From: Chryseobacterium aureum
GTDB taxonomy: Bacteria; Bacteroidota; Bacteroidia; Flavobacteriales; Weeksellaceae
DNA length: 64,000 bases
Assembly: GCF_003971235.1 (NCBI RefSeq)
Contig: NZ_CP034661.1
Location: 496,001-560,000, forward strand
Direction: 5' to 3'
A program made the translations under genes and the position numbers. This document shows positions 46,301-56,509 of this stretch, one piece after another; positions within the stretch are counted from its first letter, which is position 1; each line of letters begins with the position of its first letter. The notes below the pieces were generated by a model that was not told the origin of the DNA, did no database searches, and worked only from the letters and a program-made list of their open reading frames with translations.

Positions 46301-49039
46301 ATGAAAAAATTTTTAAACCTTATAGCCATGTATTCCATGGTTTTGTATTTCAGCGGTACGCTGCAGGGTCAGCTTACTACGGTAAAAATTGATAAGAATA
46401 TTACGTATCAGAAAATCAGAGGATTCGGAGGATTTGTGTGCAGCCCTCAGTTTGCTTACAACCATATGTCTACAGCCGAAATTCAGACTCTCTGGGGAGC
46501 CTCCAGTGAAGGCGGATATAATATGATGAGATTGTATATTCCCGAAAACAGCAGCAACTGGAGTTCCGTATTGGCTACAGCCCAGCTTGCCAAATCTATG
46601 GGACTCACTATTTTTGCAACACCATGGACAATGCCCGCAGCCTGGAAGACCAATAACCATGTCAATGCAGTGTACACGGATACCAATGGAGTACAGCAGA
46701 TAGGGTACCTGAAAACCGAAAACTATCAGGACTATGCCCTTTATCTCAACAGCTTTGTTACTTATCTTCAGAATAACGGGGTAGATCTTGATTATATTTC
46801 TATTCAAAATGAACCGGATGAGATGGCTCAGTACCAGGGATGTATCTGGACGCCGGCTCAGATGGCCACATTTGTAAAAAATTATGGACATCTCATCAAC
46901 TGCAAGGTTATTGCTCCGGAAAGTGTAGGATTTACGGATAATTTTGCCAGTGCTTTACTGGATCCTGCGGCAATGGCCAATTTTGAAGTATATGGAGGTC
47001 ACCAGTATGGTCTTATTCAGTCTGTCTACAAGCAATTTCAGAATAATAATAAAGAACTCTGGCAGACAGAATACCTGATCAACTGGAATTCATCATCTTC
47101 CCAGCCTGCCCGTGATTTCAGCTGGAATGCTGATGCATTTAATTTTGCAGCTAGTGTCAACAATGCATTATTGGGAAATATCAATGCATGGATCCATTAT
47201 TCAGCCAAACGCTATTACGGTTTAATGGGCGACGGAATGTACGGAACTACCGCAGGTGTCATGACCAAAAGAGGTTATATCCTTTCACATTACGCCCGGT
47301 ACACCACAGGAAAAACAAGAATAGTAGCAAAATGGGATGATAAAACCGGAGTTTTACAAGGTTCTTCCTATATTTCCCAGGATGGGAATCAGGTCGTTCT
47401 TATGGTTATTAATCCCTCTCAGAATGCCTATACTTTAAAGGTTGATCTCCCTTTTTACACTACTTCTGGTACAAAAGTCCTTACCAATTCACAATCCAGT
47501 ATGGTCACCACACCGGTGGCTATGAGTACACCAACATTCCGGCCAGCTGCTGATATCAGCCCTTCCAGTGTCATGACCTTTGTTTTTAATAAAAGTGGAG
47601 ACAGACCTGCTTCTCTAATGACGGGCGGTGATATTCATTATAATAAAATTGAAACCCAGACTGCTACCAATACAGCCTTTGGTACAGGATTCAATATCAG
47701 CAATACTACGGTAACCTTCTCCAACCCAAGTCCTCTTATCAGCAATAATATAACCGCCGCTAACGGATATCTTCAGCTTGATGACCGGTATAATAAGCTG
47801 ATATTGCACGTAAACAGCTATACAACAGCGGGACAAAGCTATTCTGATAACACAACGTTGTATTATATCAACAGCCAGGGGGTAGCGAAATCTTATAATT
47901 ATGGCAGAATCAACTTTCCTCAGGGAGGAAATTTTGATATGACATTCGATATTTCAAGACATGTGCTTACAGACGGATGTAAGGGAATTTTAGGATTGAG
48001 GAATTCCAATTACAGCTCTGTACTTACCCTGAATCTTGGAGACGTTTATTTCAATGTAGGAAATGAAAATGCTTCAAAATTCGGAGGAACCTATTCCGCA
48101 AGCGACAGCTATCTGATGGATGCCCTGGAAAACGGCTATTATACCTCTGTAGACTTTAGAAATGCTGCTGGGATTACCGCTTCCAATAACTGGCAGCCTA
48201 TCAGTGCCAATGCTAACAGTATCTACTACATCAATTCAGGTACAAATTCATCGGCTGCCAATGTGATCTCGGGTGCCACATGCTCAAACCTTGTTCTCTC
48301 CGGCCAGGGGATGGATTTTCAGGTGCCGTTCAATTTCACAGCCAATAATGCTTCTTACAGCCGTACGTTCAATGGCTACGATGTGCTGATCCTGCCATTT
48401 CAGGCGAATATACCTTCCGGAGTAAGTGCATATTTGATGTCACCCGGATCCAATAATATCAACTGTACTGCAATTTCCAACGGAATTATTCCTGCGAATA
48501 CTCCGGTACTGATCAATGCCACAGGAACTATCACTTTCATTGGTTCAGGAAATGTTTCCACGCCCAAGGCAATTACTGTAGACCAGATGAACGGCGTCTA
48601 CCAGAGCATCAAGGTTCCGGCTGGCGGCTACCTCTTGAAAACTGAAAACGGGGTAACCGGTTTCTATAAAGTAACTGCCGGAAGTGAGCCTGTAATAACC
48701 TCCTTCAAAGCTTATCTTTCAGAAGAAAACACCTATTCTGCCAACGTTCTACCTTTAAATTTTGGATCGTTAAACACCAGAAATAACCTTACGGATACGA
48801 AAAAGGAAACTGTTAAGATCTATCCTAATCCTGTAAAAGCAGATCTTTTTATTGATTCTGATTTTCCGGAAGCTGTAGCCGCTATTTTTGATGGAAAAGG
48901 GGGTGTGATTGCATCCGGATTGAAGATCAATACAGGAAAAAACCAGATCAATGTTGCTGATATGCCTGCAGGTATTTACTTTATTGAGATTACTCATAAA
49001 AATAATGCGGTGATAAAACAAAAATTTGTCAAAGAATAA
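46301..49039 (+). CDS. GH30 glucuronoxylanase-type endoxylanase with T9SS sorting domain
   Basis: A 912-residue secreted endo-acting enzyme. A signal peptide (about 1-25) precedes a GH30 barrel with IRGFGGFVCSPQF, the acid Glu171 in SIQNEPDEM and the nucleophile Glu257 in LWQTEYLINWN. SAKRYYGLMGDG carries the Arg position that binds glucuronate in subfamily 8 enzymes. Residues about 440-830 form beta-rich accessory modules I could not name. The end (KIYPNPVKADLFIDSD ... MPAGIYFIEITHK ... KQKFVKE) is a type A T9SS C-terminal signal, so the enzyme is exported to the surface or medium. The start at 46301 is chosen over an upstream in-frame ATG that adds a non-signal leader. It is the only clear endoxylanase of the locus. 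Confidence 0.93.
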   Translation: MKKFLNLIAMYSMVLYFSGTLQGQLTTVKIDKNITYQKIRGFGGFVCSPQFAYNHMSTAEIQTLWGASSEGGYNMMRLYIPENSSNWSSVLATAQLAKSMGLTIFATPWTMPAAWKTNNHVNAVYTDTNGVQQIGYLKTENYQDYALYLNSFVTYLQNNGVDLDYISIQNEPDEMAQYQGCIWTPAQMATFVKNYGHLINCKVIAPESVGFTDNFASALLDPAAMANFEVYGGHQYGLIQSVYKQFQNNNKELWQTEYLINWNSSSSQPARDFSWNADAFNFAASVNNALLGNINAWIHYSAKRYYGLMGDGMYGTTAGVMTKRGYILSHYARYTTGKTRIVAKWDDKTGVLQGSSYISQDGNQVVLMVINPSQNAYTLKVDLPFYTTSGTKVLTNSQSSMVTTPVAMSTPTFRPAADISPSSVMTFVFNKSGDRPASLMTGGDIHYNKIETQTATNTAFGTGFNISNTTVTFSNPSPLISNNITAANGYLQLDDRYNKLILHVNSYTTAGQSYSDNTTLYYINSQGVAKSYNYGRINFPQGGNFDMTFDISRHVLTDGCKGILGLRNSNYSSVLTLNLGDVYFNVGNENASKFGGTYSASDSYLMDALENGYYTSVDFRNAAGITASNNWQPISANANSIYYINSGTNSSAANVISGATCSNLVLSGQGMDFQVPFNFTANNASYSRTFNGYDVLILPFQANIPSGVSAYLMSPGSNNINCTAISNGIIPANTPVLINATGTITFIGSGNVSTPKAITVDQMNGVYQSIKVPAGGYLLKTENGVTGFYKVTAGSEPVITSFKAYLSEENTYSANVLPLNFGSLNTRNNLTDTKKETVKIYPNPVKADLFIDSDFPEAVAAIFDGKGGVIASGLKINTGKNQINVADMPAGIYFIEITHKNNAVIKQKFVKE

Positions 49040-49238
49040 AACCCAATCCAAAGCCATCATAAGCTAATGTGATGATGGCTTTACCAATATCCATCCGATG
49101 ATGGAAAAATCAAGATCGAAACAGAGAAGCATTAAAAAAAGGCACAGTCATCTGTGAACATCCGTGAAATCGGTGGTTAAAAAATTGAACCGCAAAAATC
49201 ATAAAAGTTGTTAGGACTTTATTGAAACCATAATCCTT

Positions 49239-51872
49239 ATGAAAAGAATTGTATTAACATTATGTGCAACATTGGCAGCCCCTTTGTTATTAGCTCAGAG
49301 CCATTATACGTACCCGTTCAGGAATCCCGATCTTCCTGTTAATGAAAGAATAGAAAACCTTCTTACTTTACTGACAACAGAAGAAAAAATAGGAATGATG
49401 ATGGATAATTCCCAGGCAGTTCCCCGTCTGCAAATTCCTGCATATGGATGGTGGAATGAAGCCCTTCATGGAGTGGCAAGAGCAGGAACCGCTACTGTTT
49501 TTCCTCAGGCGATAGGAATGGCAGCTACATGGGATGTTGCGGAACATTTTAAAACCTTTGAAATGATTTCTGATGAAGCACGGGCGAAGTATAACCGGTC
49601 ATTCGATGAAGCCCAAAAGACAGGACGTTACGAAGGGCTTACCTTCTGGACTCCTAACATCAATATCTTCCGTGATCCAAGATGGGGAAGAGGTCAGGAA
49701 ACCTATGGCGAAGATCCCTATCTTACTTCCGTTTTAGGCGTTGCTGCTGTAAAAGGTCTGCAGGGGAATGACCCTAAATATTTTAAAACACATGCCTGTG
49801 CCAAACATTTTGCTGTACACAGCGGCCCGGAATGGAACCGGCATTCTTATAATGTAGAAATTTCTAAGAGAGATCTGTATGAGACCTACCTTCCTGCTTT
49901 CAAAGCATTGGTACTGGAGGGTAATGTAAGAGAGGTCATGTGTGCCTATAATGCTTTTGACGGTCAGCCGTGCTGTGCCAGCAATACCTTGCTCACGGAA
50001 ATTCTCCGGGGAAAATGGAAGTACGACGGAATGGTGGTTTCAGACTGCTGGGCACTGGCCGATTTCTATCAGAAAAAATACCATGGTACCCATCCTGATG
50101 AAAAAACAACTGCCGCAGATGCTCTGAAACACTCCACAGATCTGGAATGCGGAGACACTTATAACAATCTTACCAAATCCCTGGCGGGCGGGCTGATTAC
50201 AGAAAAGGATATTGATCTGTCAATGCGCAGGATTCTGAAAGGATGGTTTGAACTCGGAATGCTTGATCCGAAATCTTCCGTTCACTGGAATACAATTCCC
50301 TACGATGTTGTGGATTCTGAAGAACATAAAAAACAGGCACTGAAAATGGCACTGAAATCAATTGTGCTGATGAAAAACGAAAAAAATGTGCTGCCGCTCA
50401 GCAGAAATATCAAAAAAATTGCCGTTGTAGGTCCCAATGCGGATGACAGGCTGATGCAGCTGGGAAACTATAACGGAACGCCTTCTTCCATTGTAACAAT
50501 TTTAGACGGGATCAAAACCAGGTTCCCGAATGCTGAAATCATTTACGAAAAAGGAAGCGAAGTCACAGACGCTTCTTCCAGAACTTCACTCTTCCAGAAT
50601 TTTATCAGCCAGAAAAACGGGATCAAAGGAATGAAAGTTGAGTTTTTCAATAACAATGAATTCAAAGGTGAGCCGGCCAATACCTCAGTGAATGCAGCCT
50701 CAATCAGCTACAGCAGCTTCGGCGGAACCCAGCTTGCACCCCATGTAGGAAGAGAAAATACTTCAGCTGTCATTTCAGGAATTTTCAAAAGTACTTATAC
50801 AGGAGAGGTCATATTTTCTGCGTCCACTTCTGATATTTATACACTTTTTGTGGACGGGAAAGAAATAGCAACAAGAAAAGGTCCTGACGCAAGACATTCT
50901 TCAGAATTTCCCGTAAAAATGGAAAAAGGAAAAGAATATCATATAGAACTCCGTCATACACAAAAAGGAAAATATGTAAGCATCAGCTTTGAAGTCTACA
51001 GAAAAGACCCGGTCAATTTTGCCGCGGTAAGAGAAAGGGTGAAAAATGCGGACGCCATCGTCTTTGCTGGAGGCCTTTCTCCAAATCTCGAAGGTGAGGA
51101 GATGATGGTAAACGCAGAAGGTTTCAGAGGAGGTGATAAAACTTCGATAGCCCTTCCTGAGGTACAGCGCAACCTTTTAGCAGAACTTAGAAAAACGGGA
51201 AAACCTGTTGTTTTTGTTCTGTGCACCGGAAGTGCTTTGGGACTGGCACAGGATGAAAAGAATTATGACGCTCTGGTCAATGCCTGGTATGGCGGGCAAT
51301 CCGGAGGAACCGCTGTAGCAGATGTTTTGGCAGGGGATTATAACCCTTCCGGAAAATTACCCATTACCTTTTACACGAACCTTGAACAGCTGGACAATTC
51401 CCTCTCAAAGACAAGTAAACATCAGGGATTTGAAAATTATGATATGCAGGGGCGAACCTACCGTTATATGACAGAAAAGCCACTCTATCCATTCGGACAT
51501 GGTTTAAGCTACTCAAAATTTATGTATGGAAATGCAAAACTGAGTAAAAATGCAATCAGTATCAGCGAAAATGTGACGATCACAATTCCGGTCACCAATA
51601 TTTCTGATAGAGACGGCGAAGAAGTTGTGCAGGTGTATATTAAAAGAAATAATGATTCCCAGGCCCCGGTAAAAACTTTAAGAGCTTTTGAAAGGACTTT
51701 GATTATATCTAAAGAAACAAAAAATATCAGGCTGACCCTTTCCAGAGATTCATTTGCATTCTATGATGAAAAAGCAGATGATCTGGTTTCAAAACCTGGA
51801 GAATACACGATACTCTACGGGGGAACCTCTGATGAGGCCGGCCTAAAAGCGATTCTGTTACAAGTAAAATAA
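49239..51872 (+). CDS. GH3 beta-xylosidase/beta-glucosidase with PA14 insert
   Basis: An 877-residue exported enzyme with signal peptide about 1-19 (LLLAQS). The GH3 N-terminal domain contains GWWNEALHGVARAG, FWTPNINIFRDPRWGRGQE, CAKHFAVHSGPE and the nucleophile Asp269 in VVSDCWALADF. In the second GH3 domain a PA14-like beta module (about 465-590: GMKVEFFNNNEF to YVSISFEVYRK) is inserted, and a fibronectin III-like domain ends the protein. The residues after VVSDC and the GWWNEALHG motif match beta-xylosidases. It is expected to release xylose from xylo-oligomers. Confidence 0.94.
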   Translation: MKRIVLTLCATLAAPLLLAQSHYTYPFRNPDLPVNERIENLLTLLTTEEKIGMMMDNSQAVPRLQIPAYGWWNEALHGVARAGTATVFPQAIGMAATWDVAEHFKTFEMISDEARAKYNRSFDEAQKTGRYEGLTFWTPNINIFRDPRWGRGQETYGEDPYLTSVLGVAAVKGLQGNDPKYFKTHACAKHFAVHSGPEWNRHSYNVEISKRDLYETYLPAFKALVLEGNVREVMCAYNAFDGQPCCASNTLLTEILRGKWKYDGMVVSDCWALADFYQKKYHGTHPDEKTTAADALKHSTDLECGDTYNNLTKSLAGGLITEKDIDLSMRRILKGWFELGMLDPKSSVHWNTIPYDVVDSEEHKKQALKMALKSIVLMKNEKNVLPLSRNIKKIAVVGPNADDRLMQLGNYNGTPSSIVTILDGIKTRFPNAEIIYEKGSEVTDASSRTSLFQNFISQKNGIKGMKVEFFNNNEFKGEPANTSVNAASISYSSFGGTQLAPHVGRENTSAVISGIFKSTYTGEVIFSASTSDIYTLFVDGKEIATRKGPDARHSSEFPVKMEKGKEYHIELRHTQKGKYVSISFEVYRKDPVNFAAVRERVKNADAIVFAGGLSPNLEGEEMMVNAEGFRGGDKTSIALPEVQRNLLAELRKTGKPVVFVLCTGSALGLAQDEKNYDALVNAWYGGQSGGTAVADVLAGDYNPSGKLPITFYTNLEQLDNSLSKTSKHQGFENYDMQGRTYRYMTEKPLYPFGHGLSYSKFMYGNAKLSKNAISISENVTITIPVTNISDRDGEEVVQVYIKRNNDSQAPVKTLRAFERTLIISKETKNIRLTLSRDSFAFYDEKADDLVSKPGEYTILYGGTSDEAGLKAILLQVK

Positions 51873-51923
51873 CAAGATAAATTCAGGATAAAATTTCAGG
51901 CCGTACTTTCAAAAACAAGATCT

Positions 51924-53915
51924 ATGTCAACAAAAAATACAATACTTTCCATTACAATGTCGCTGGGCTGCACATTATTTTCTGCTCAGCATACTATGGT
52001 CCGCACCTATAATCTGGACCTGAAAGAAAACCCAGCCCCTGTTACTATACAGCCAACCATGAACGGGATTTTCTTTGAAGATATCAATTTTGCAGCAGAC
52101 GGAGGATTATATGCTGAACTGATTAAAAACCGGAGTTTCGAATTTGATGAACCTTTTACAGGATGGAAACAGCCCAATACAAAAACGCTTTCCCCCAATC
52201 TGGATTCCGGGTTTCTGACCATTTATACAGATCATTCCAAGAGCAATAAAAATTATGCAAGAATTACCGTTTTAAACAATAAAAATTACCTTCTGGAAAA
52301 CGAGGGTTTCAGAGGAATTGGTATTCACGAAGGGGCAAAATATGATTTCAGTTTTGATCTGGAAAATGTCTCCGGGAATATCGCTGCTGTAAACGCGCGC
52401 CTTGTTGATGAAAGCGGAAAAGAAATCGCTTCAGTCTCCACAATCATAAAACAGAAAGGATGGCAGAAATACAATACTGTTTTACAAACCCCGCGAACAG
52501 TTGAAAAAGCAAAACTACAGATTACCTTTACAGGAAACGGAATTGTGAATATGGATATGATTTCACTTTTCCCGCAGGACACCTGGAAAAACAGAAAAGG
52601 CGGATTACGCAGGGATCTGGTACAAAAATTAGATGATTTGCAGCCAGGATTTCTGCGGTTTCCGGGAGGATGTATTGTAGAAGGAAGAACATTGGCAGAA
52701 AGGTACCAGTGGAAAAAAACAGTGGGAAATGTAGCAGACCGGGAATATCTCATCAATAAATGGAGTACAGGATTTCCGCACCGTCTTACACCCGATTACG
52801 GACAATCTTTTGGGTTAGGATTTTTTGAATATTTTCAGCTTTCAGAAGATCTGGGCGCAGAGCCTGTTCCTATTCTGAGCTGCGGAATGGCATGTCAGTT
52901 CAATACGGCAGAGCTCGTCAAAATGGAAGATCTGGATCCGTATGTTCAGGATGCGCTGGATCTTATAGAATTTGCTAACGGAGATTCCGGAACCACAAAA
53001 TGGGGGAAGCTTCGCGCTGATATGGGGCATGCAAAACCTTTTAATTTAAAATTGATCGGGGTAGGGAACGAGCAGTGGGGAGAAGATTATATTGAACGTT
53101 ATAAAGTGTTTGAAAAAGCGATCCATGCAAAATATCCCGGCATTAAGATCATCTCAGGAAGCGGACCATCACCTGACGGTGAATTATTCGAATATGGCTG
53201 GAAAGAGCTGAAACAGCTTAGCGCACAGATTGTTGATGAGCATTACTACAATTCACCCGACTGGTTTATGAGAAATGCCGGAAGATATGATCAGTATGAC
53301 CGTTCCGGGCCAAAAGTTTTTGCGGGAGAATATGCAGCCCAGTCTGTAGGGGTGGTGAAGCCTGATAATAAAAATAACTGGCTCACAGCACTTTCAGAAG
53401 CCGCTTTCATGACGGGGCTTGAAAGAAATGCAGATGTTGTTCACATGACTTCTTATGCACCGCTTTTTGCCCATGCGGATGGCTGGCAATGGACTCCTGA
53501 CCTTATCTGGTTTAATAATCTGAAATCTTACGCCACTCCTAATTATTATGTTCAGAAGTTATTCTCCAACAATAAAGGAACAGATTTACTTAAAGTTGAA
53601 AATGAAGGAAAAGCCCTGTCAGGACAGGAAAATTTATATGCTACGGCAGTAAAGGATACAAAGAAAAATGAAGTCATTATTAAAATAGTCAATACTGATG
53701 CGCAGGCTAAAAAAATCAATATTAATCCTATCAACCTCAAAGTAGGCAAAAAGTTGACCCGGATAGATCTTTCTGCACCAGCGCTTTCCAGTGAAAATAA
53801 TTTCAATACTGAATCTGTGATGCCTAAAGAAGAGACTTCCTTATTAAAAAATGGGAAAATCTCAGCGGAAATTCCCGCTAATTCCTTAGTCGTTTTAAAG
53901 CTTGGATTAATTTAA
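51924..53915 (+). CDS. GH51 alpha-L-arabinofuranosidase
   Basis: A 663-residue exported enzyme with signal peptide to about residue 21. An N-terminal beta module (about 60-230, with YAELIKNRSFEF and carbohydrate-binding-like strands) precedes the GH51 barrel. The acid Glu383 is in GVGNEQWGEDY and the nucleophile Glu469 in FAGEYAAQS; FLRFPGGCIVEGRTLAERY and DVVHMTSYAPLFAH are also family signatures. It removes L-arabinose side groups that the araBDA genes then catabolise. Confidence 0.95.
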   Translation: MSTKNTILSITMSLGCTLFSAQHTMVRTYNLDLKENPAPVTIQPTMNGIFFEDINFAADGGLYAELIKNRSFEFDEPFTGWKQPNTKTLSPNLDSGFLTIYTDHSKSNKNYARITVLNNKNYLLENEGFRGIGIHEGAKYDFSFDLENVSGNIAAVNARLVDESGKEIASVSTIIKQKGWQKYNTVLQTPRTVEKAKLQITFTGNGIVNMDMISLFPQDTWKNRKGGLRRDLVQKLDDLQPGFLRFPGGCIVEGRTLAERYQWKKTVGNVADREYLINKWSTGFPHRLTPDYGQSFGLGFFEYFQLSEDLGAEPVPILSCGMACQFNTAELVKMEDLDPYVQDALDLIEFANGDSGTTKWGKLRADMGHAKPFNLKLIGVGNEQWGEDYIERYKVFEKAIHAKYPGIKIISGSGPSPDGELFEYGWKELKQLSAQIVDEHYYNSPDWFMRNAGRYDQYDRSGPKVFAGEYAAQSVGVVKPDNKNNWLTALSEAAFMTGLERNADVVHMTSYAPLFAHADGWQWTPDLIWFNNLKSYATPNYYVQKLFSNNKGTDLLKVENEGKALSGQENLYATAVKDTKKNEVIIKIVNTDAQAKKININPINLKVGKKLTRIDLSAPALSSENNFNTESVMPKEETSLLKNGKISAEIPANSLVVLKLGLI

Positions 53916-53945
53916 TGTATTGAAATTAAAACTGTTATAAAAAAT

Positions 53946-53964
53946 AAGTGTATTTTTTACATTT
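53946..53964 (+). promoter_or_regulatory. Candidate operator upstream of araB
   Basis: AAGTGT-N7-ACATTT with flanks AAAT and ATTT makes a 27-bp dyad (53942-53968; 10-base arms with one mismatch). It ends 12 bases before a -7 element and overlaps the expected -33 region, as a repressor site would. It matches the site at 20126-20144 in half-sites and spacing. Confidence 0.6.
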
Positions 53965-53980
53965 ATTTGAAATAGAATCT

Positions 53981-53988
53981 TATATTTG
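53981..53988 (+). promoter_or_regulatory. -7 promoter element of the araB operon
   Basis: TATATTTG matches TAnnTTTG exactly and lies 53 bases before the araB ATG. Confidence 0.65.
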
Positions 53989-54041
53989 TTTTTATCTCAT
54001 CAGGAGAAATTAAATCTCATCATCAAAAACGTTTTACCACC

Positions 54042-55742
54042 ATGAAAAAATACGTTATCGGGCTGGACTATGGTACAGATTCCGTGCGGGCCGTGCTTAT
54101 CGACACAGAAAACGGTTCCGAAATAGCTTCTTCAGTCAGTTATTACCAGAGATGGAAAGAAGGTAAATACTGTGATCCTTCTGCCAACAGCTTCAGACAG
54201 CATCCTTCAGATCATATTGAAGGGCTGGAAAAGACTATTTCAGAAGTCGTAAGAGAAAGCGGAATTCCACCTGAGCAGATCGTTAGTATTTGTATTGACA
54301 CCACAGGCTCCTCACCGCTTCCGGTAACAAGGGAAGGAAAAGCATTGGCTCTTGTTCCCGGATTTGAAGAGAATTCCAATGCCATGATGGTTTTATGGAA
54401 AGATCATACCGCTATCCGGGAGGCTGAAGAAATCAATACCCTTGCCAAAACCTGGGGTGGGGAAGATTATACTAAATATGAAGGCGGTATCTACTCATCA
54501 GAATGGTTTTGGGCCAAAATACTGCACATCAGCAGAGTAGACGAAGCGGTGAAAAATGCTGCTTACACCTGGATGGAGCATTGTGATTTTATGACCTTCC
54601 TTTTATCTGATCATCAAAATGTGGCTGATTTTAAAAGAAGCCGTTGTGCAGCAGGCCATAAAGCAATGTGGCACGAATCATGGGGCGGTCTCCCTTCTGA
54701 AGAATTTCTCAACAGGCTAGATCCTTCACTGGGAAAACTTAGAGAAAAATTATATAAAGAAACATTTACTTCAGACCAAATAGCAGGACATCTGAACGAA
54801 GAATGGGCAGCAAAAACCGGCCTTACCACCAATACTGTTATTACAGTAGGCACATTCGATGCCCACTCAGGAGCTGTAGGAGCAAAAGTGGAGGAAAATA
54901 CGCTGATCAGGATTATGGGAACCTCAACGTGTGATATCATGGTAGCTTCAGGAGAAACGATCGGAGACACAACCGTAAAAGGAATCTGCGGGCAGGTAGA
55001 TGGCTCTGTAATTCCCGGATTAATAGGGCTGGAAGCGGGACAGTCTGCATTTGGAGATGTGCTGGCGTGGTATAAAGATATTCTGATGTGGCCGGTTCAT
55101 CAGATCATGATGCATTCCGAAAGCATTTCGGAAGAGCAGAAGACAAAGCTGGCCGGTGAAATGGAGCATGAACTCATCAGAAAGCTAACTCTTGAAGCCG
55201 AAAAAATTCCACATGCTGACACTGTACCTGTAGCATTAGACTGGGTGAACGGAAGAAGAACACCAGACGCAGATCAGGAACTTAAAGCAGCCATCAGCCA
55301 GCTTTCCCTGGGAACCAAGGCACCCCATATTTTCAAGGCTTTAGTCAATGCCATCTGTTTCGGAGCTAAAAAAATCGTGGACCGTTTTGAAGATGAAGGT
55401 CTGAAAATCAATAAAGTAATTGGAATCGGCGGAGTAGCAAGGAAATCACCATTGATCATGCAGACCCTCGCTAATGTTCTGGATATGTCCATTGCTGTTG
55501 CAGCCTCAGATCAGACACCCGCTTTAGGAGCAGCCGTTTATGCAGCCGTATCAGCGGGCATTTACCCTACAGTACAGGAAGCAAGTAGGAAAATGGGATC
55601 CGCGTTTGAAGCAGAATACCATCCGAAACCTGAAGATGCAAAAATATACAGAGAGCTGATGCTGCAATATCAGAAGCTCGCTGATTTTGTAGAACACAAT
55701 ACCAAACTGAAAAACAGCAGGAAGGAGCTTCAGAACTCCTGA
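54042..55742 (+). CDS. araB: Ribulokinase
   Basis: A 566-residue FGGY kinase that phosphorylates L-ribulose. The phosphate-binding opening YVIGLDYGTDSVRAVLIDTENG, SICIDTTGSSPLP, VLWKDHTA and the C-terminal GGVARKSPLIMQTLANVLDM are typical of the ribulokinase branch, and the length is normal for it. It starts a separate transcription unit behind the dyad and -7 element and precedes araD and araA. Confidence 0.96.
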   Translation: MKKYVIGLDYGTDSVRAVLIDTENGSEIASSVSYYQRWKEGKYCDPSANSFRQHPSDHIEGLEKTISEVVRESGIPPEQIVSICIDTTGSSPLPVTREGKALALVPGFEENSNAMMVLWKDHTAIREAEEINTLAKTWGGEDYTKYEGGIYSSEWFWAKILHISRVDEAVKNAAYTWMEHCDFMTFLLSDHQNVADFKRSRCAAGHKAMWHESWGGLPSEEFLNRLDPSLGKLREKLYKETFTSDQIAGHLNEEWAAKTGLTTNTVITVGTFDAHSGAVGAKVEENTLIRIMGTSTCDIMVASGETIGDTTVKGICGQVDGSVIPGLIGLEAGQSAFGDVLAWYKDILMWPVHQIMMHSESISEEQKTKLAGEMEHELIRKLTLEAEKIPHADTVPVALDWVNGRRTPDADQELKAAISQLSLGTKAPHIFKALVNAICFGAKKIVDRFEDEGLKINKVIGIGGVARKSPLIMQTLANVLDMSIAVAASDQTPALGAAVYAAVSAGIYPTVQEASRKMGSAFEAEYHPKPEDAKIYRELMLQYQKLADFVEHNTKLKNSRKELQNS

Positions 55743-55768
55743 ATATTAACCTTTGAATGATACTCAAA

Positions 55769-56488
55769 ATGAATACCTATAAAGAACTCCAAAGAGAATG
55801 TTACGAAGCGAATATGCAGCTGGACGCCCTGAAGCTGGTAGTCTATACCTTCGGGAATGTAAGCGCTGTAGACCGTGAAAAGGGAATTTTTGCCATTAAA
55901 CCAAGCGGTGTTCCGTATGAAATTCTAAAACCGGAAGATATGGTGATTCTCGACTTTGACGCCAATGTCATTGAAGGCCGGCTCAGACCTTCTTCCGATA
56001 CTAAAACCCATGCATACCTGTACAAAAACTGGGAAAATATCGGTGGCATTTCCCATACCCATGCCATTTATTCTGTGGCGTGGGCACAGGCACAGATGGA
56101 TATTCCTGTTTTCGGAACCACCCATGCAGATCATCTCACGTCAGATATTCCCTGTGCTCCCCCCATGCGCGATGAGCTGATACAGGGAAATTATGAATAC
56201 AATACAGGAATACAGATTCTGGAATGCTTTACAGAAAAAAAACTCTCTCCGGAAGAAGTGGAAATGGTTCTTATTGGCAATCATGGCCCCTTCACATGGG
56301 GAAAAACTGCTGAAAAAGCAGTATACAACAGCAAAGTACTGGAAACCATTGCCGAAATGGCATATCTCACAAGACAGATCAATCCGGACGCAGAACGTTT
56401 GAAAGAGGCGCTCATCAAAAAGCACTATGAACGCAAGCACGGTAAGAATGCTTACTACGGACAATCATTAAACACTGAAAATAAATAA
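55769..56488 (+). CDS. araD: L-ribulose-5-phosphate 4-epimerase
   Basis: A 239-residue class II aldolase-fold epimerase producing D-xylulose 5-phosphate. It carries FGNVSAVDREKGIFAIKPSGVPYE, the zinc His residues in GGISHTHAIYSVAWAQ and FGTTHADHLTSDIPC, and NHGPFTWGKTAEKAVYNSKVLE. I prefer the ATG at 55769; an in-frame ATG at 55757 would add four residues. It lies 26 bases after araB. Confidence 0.96.
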   Translation: MNTYKELQRECYEANMQLDALKLVVYTFGNVSAVDREKGIFAIKPSGVPYEILKPEDMVILDFDANVIEGRLRPSSDTKTHAYLYKNWENIGGISHTHAIYSVAWAQAQMDIPVFGTTHADHLTSDIPCAPPMRDELIQGNYEYNTGIQILECFTEKKLSPEEVEMVLIGNHGPFTWGKTAEKAVYNSKVLETIAEMAYLTRQINPDAERLKEALIKKHYERKHGKNAYYGQSLNTENK

Positions 56489-56509
56489 CTATTAACGATC
56501 AATAAAAAT

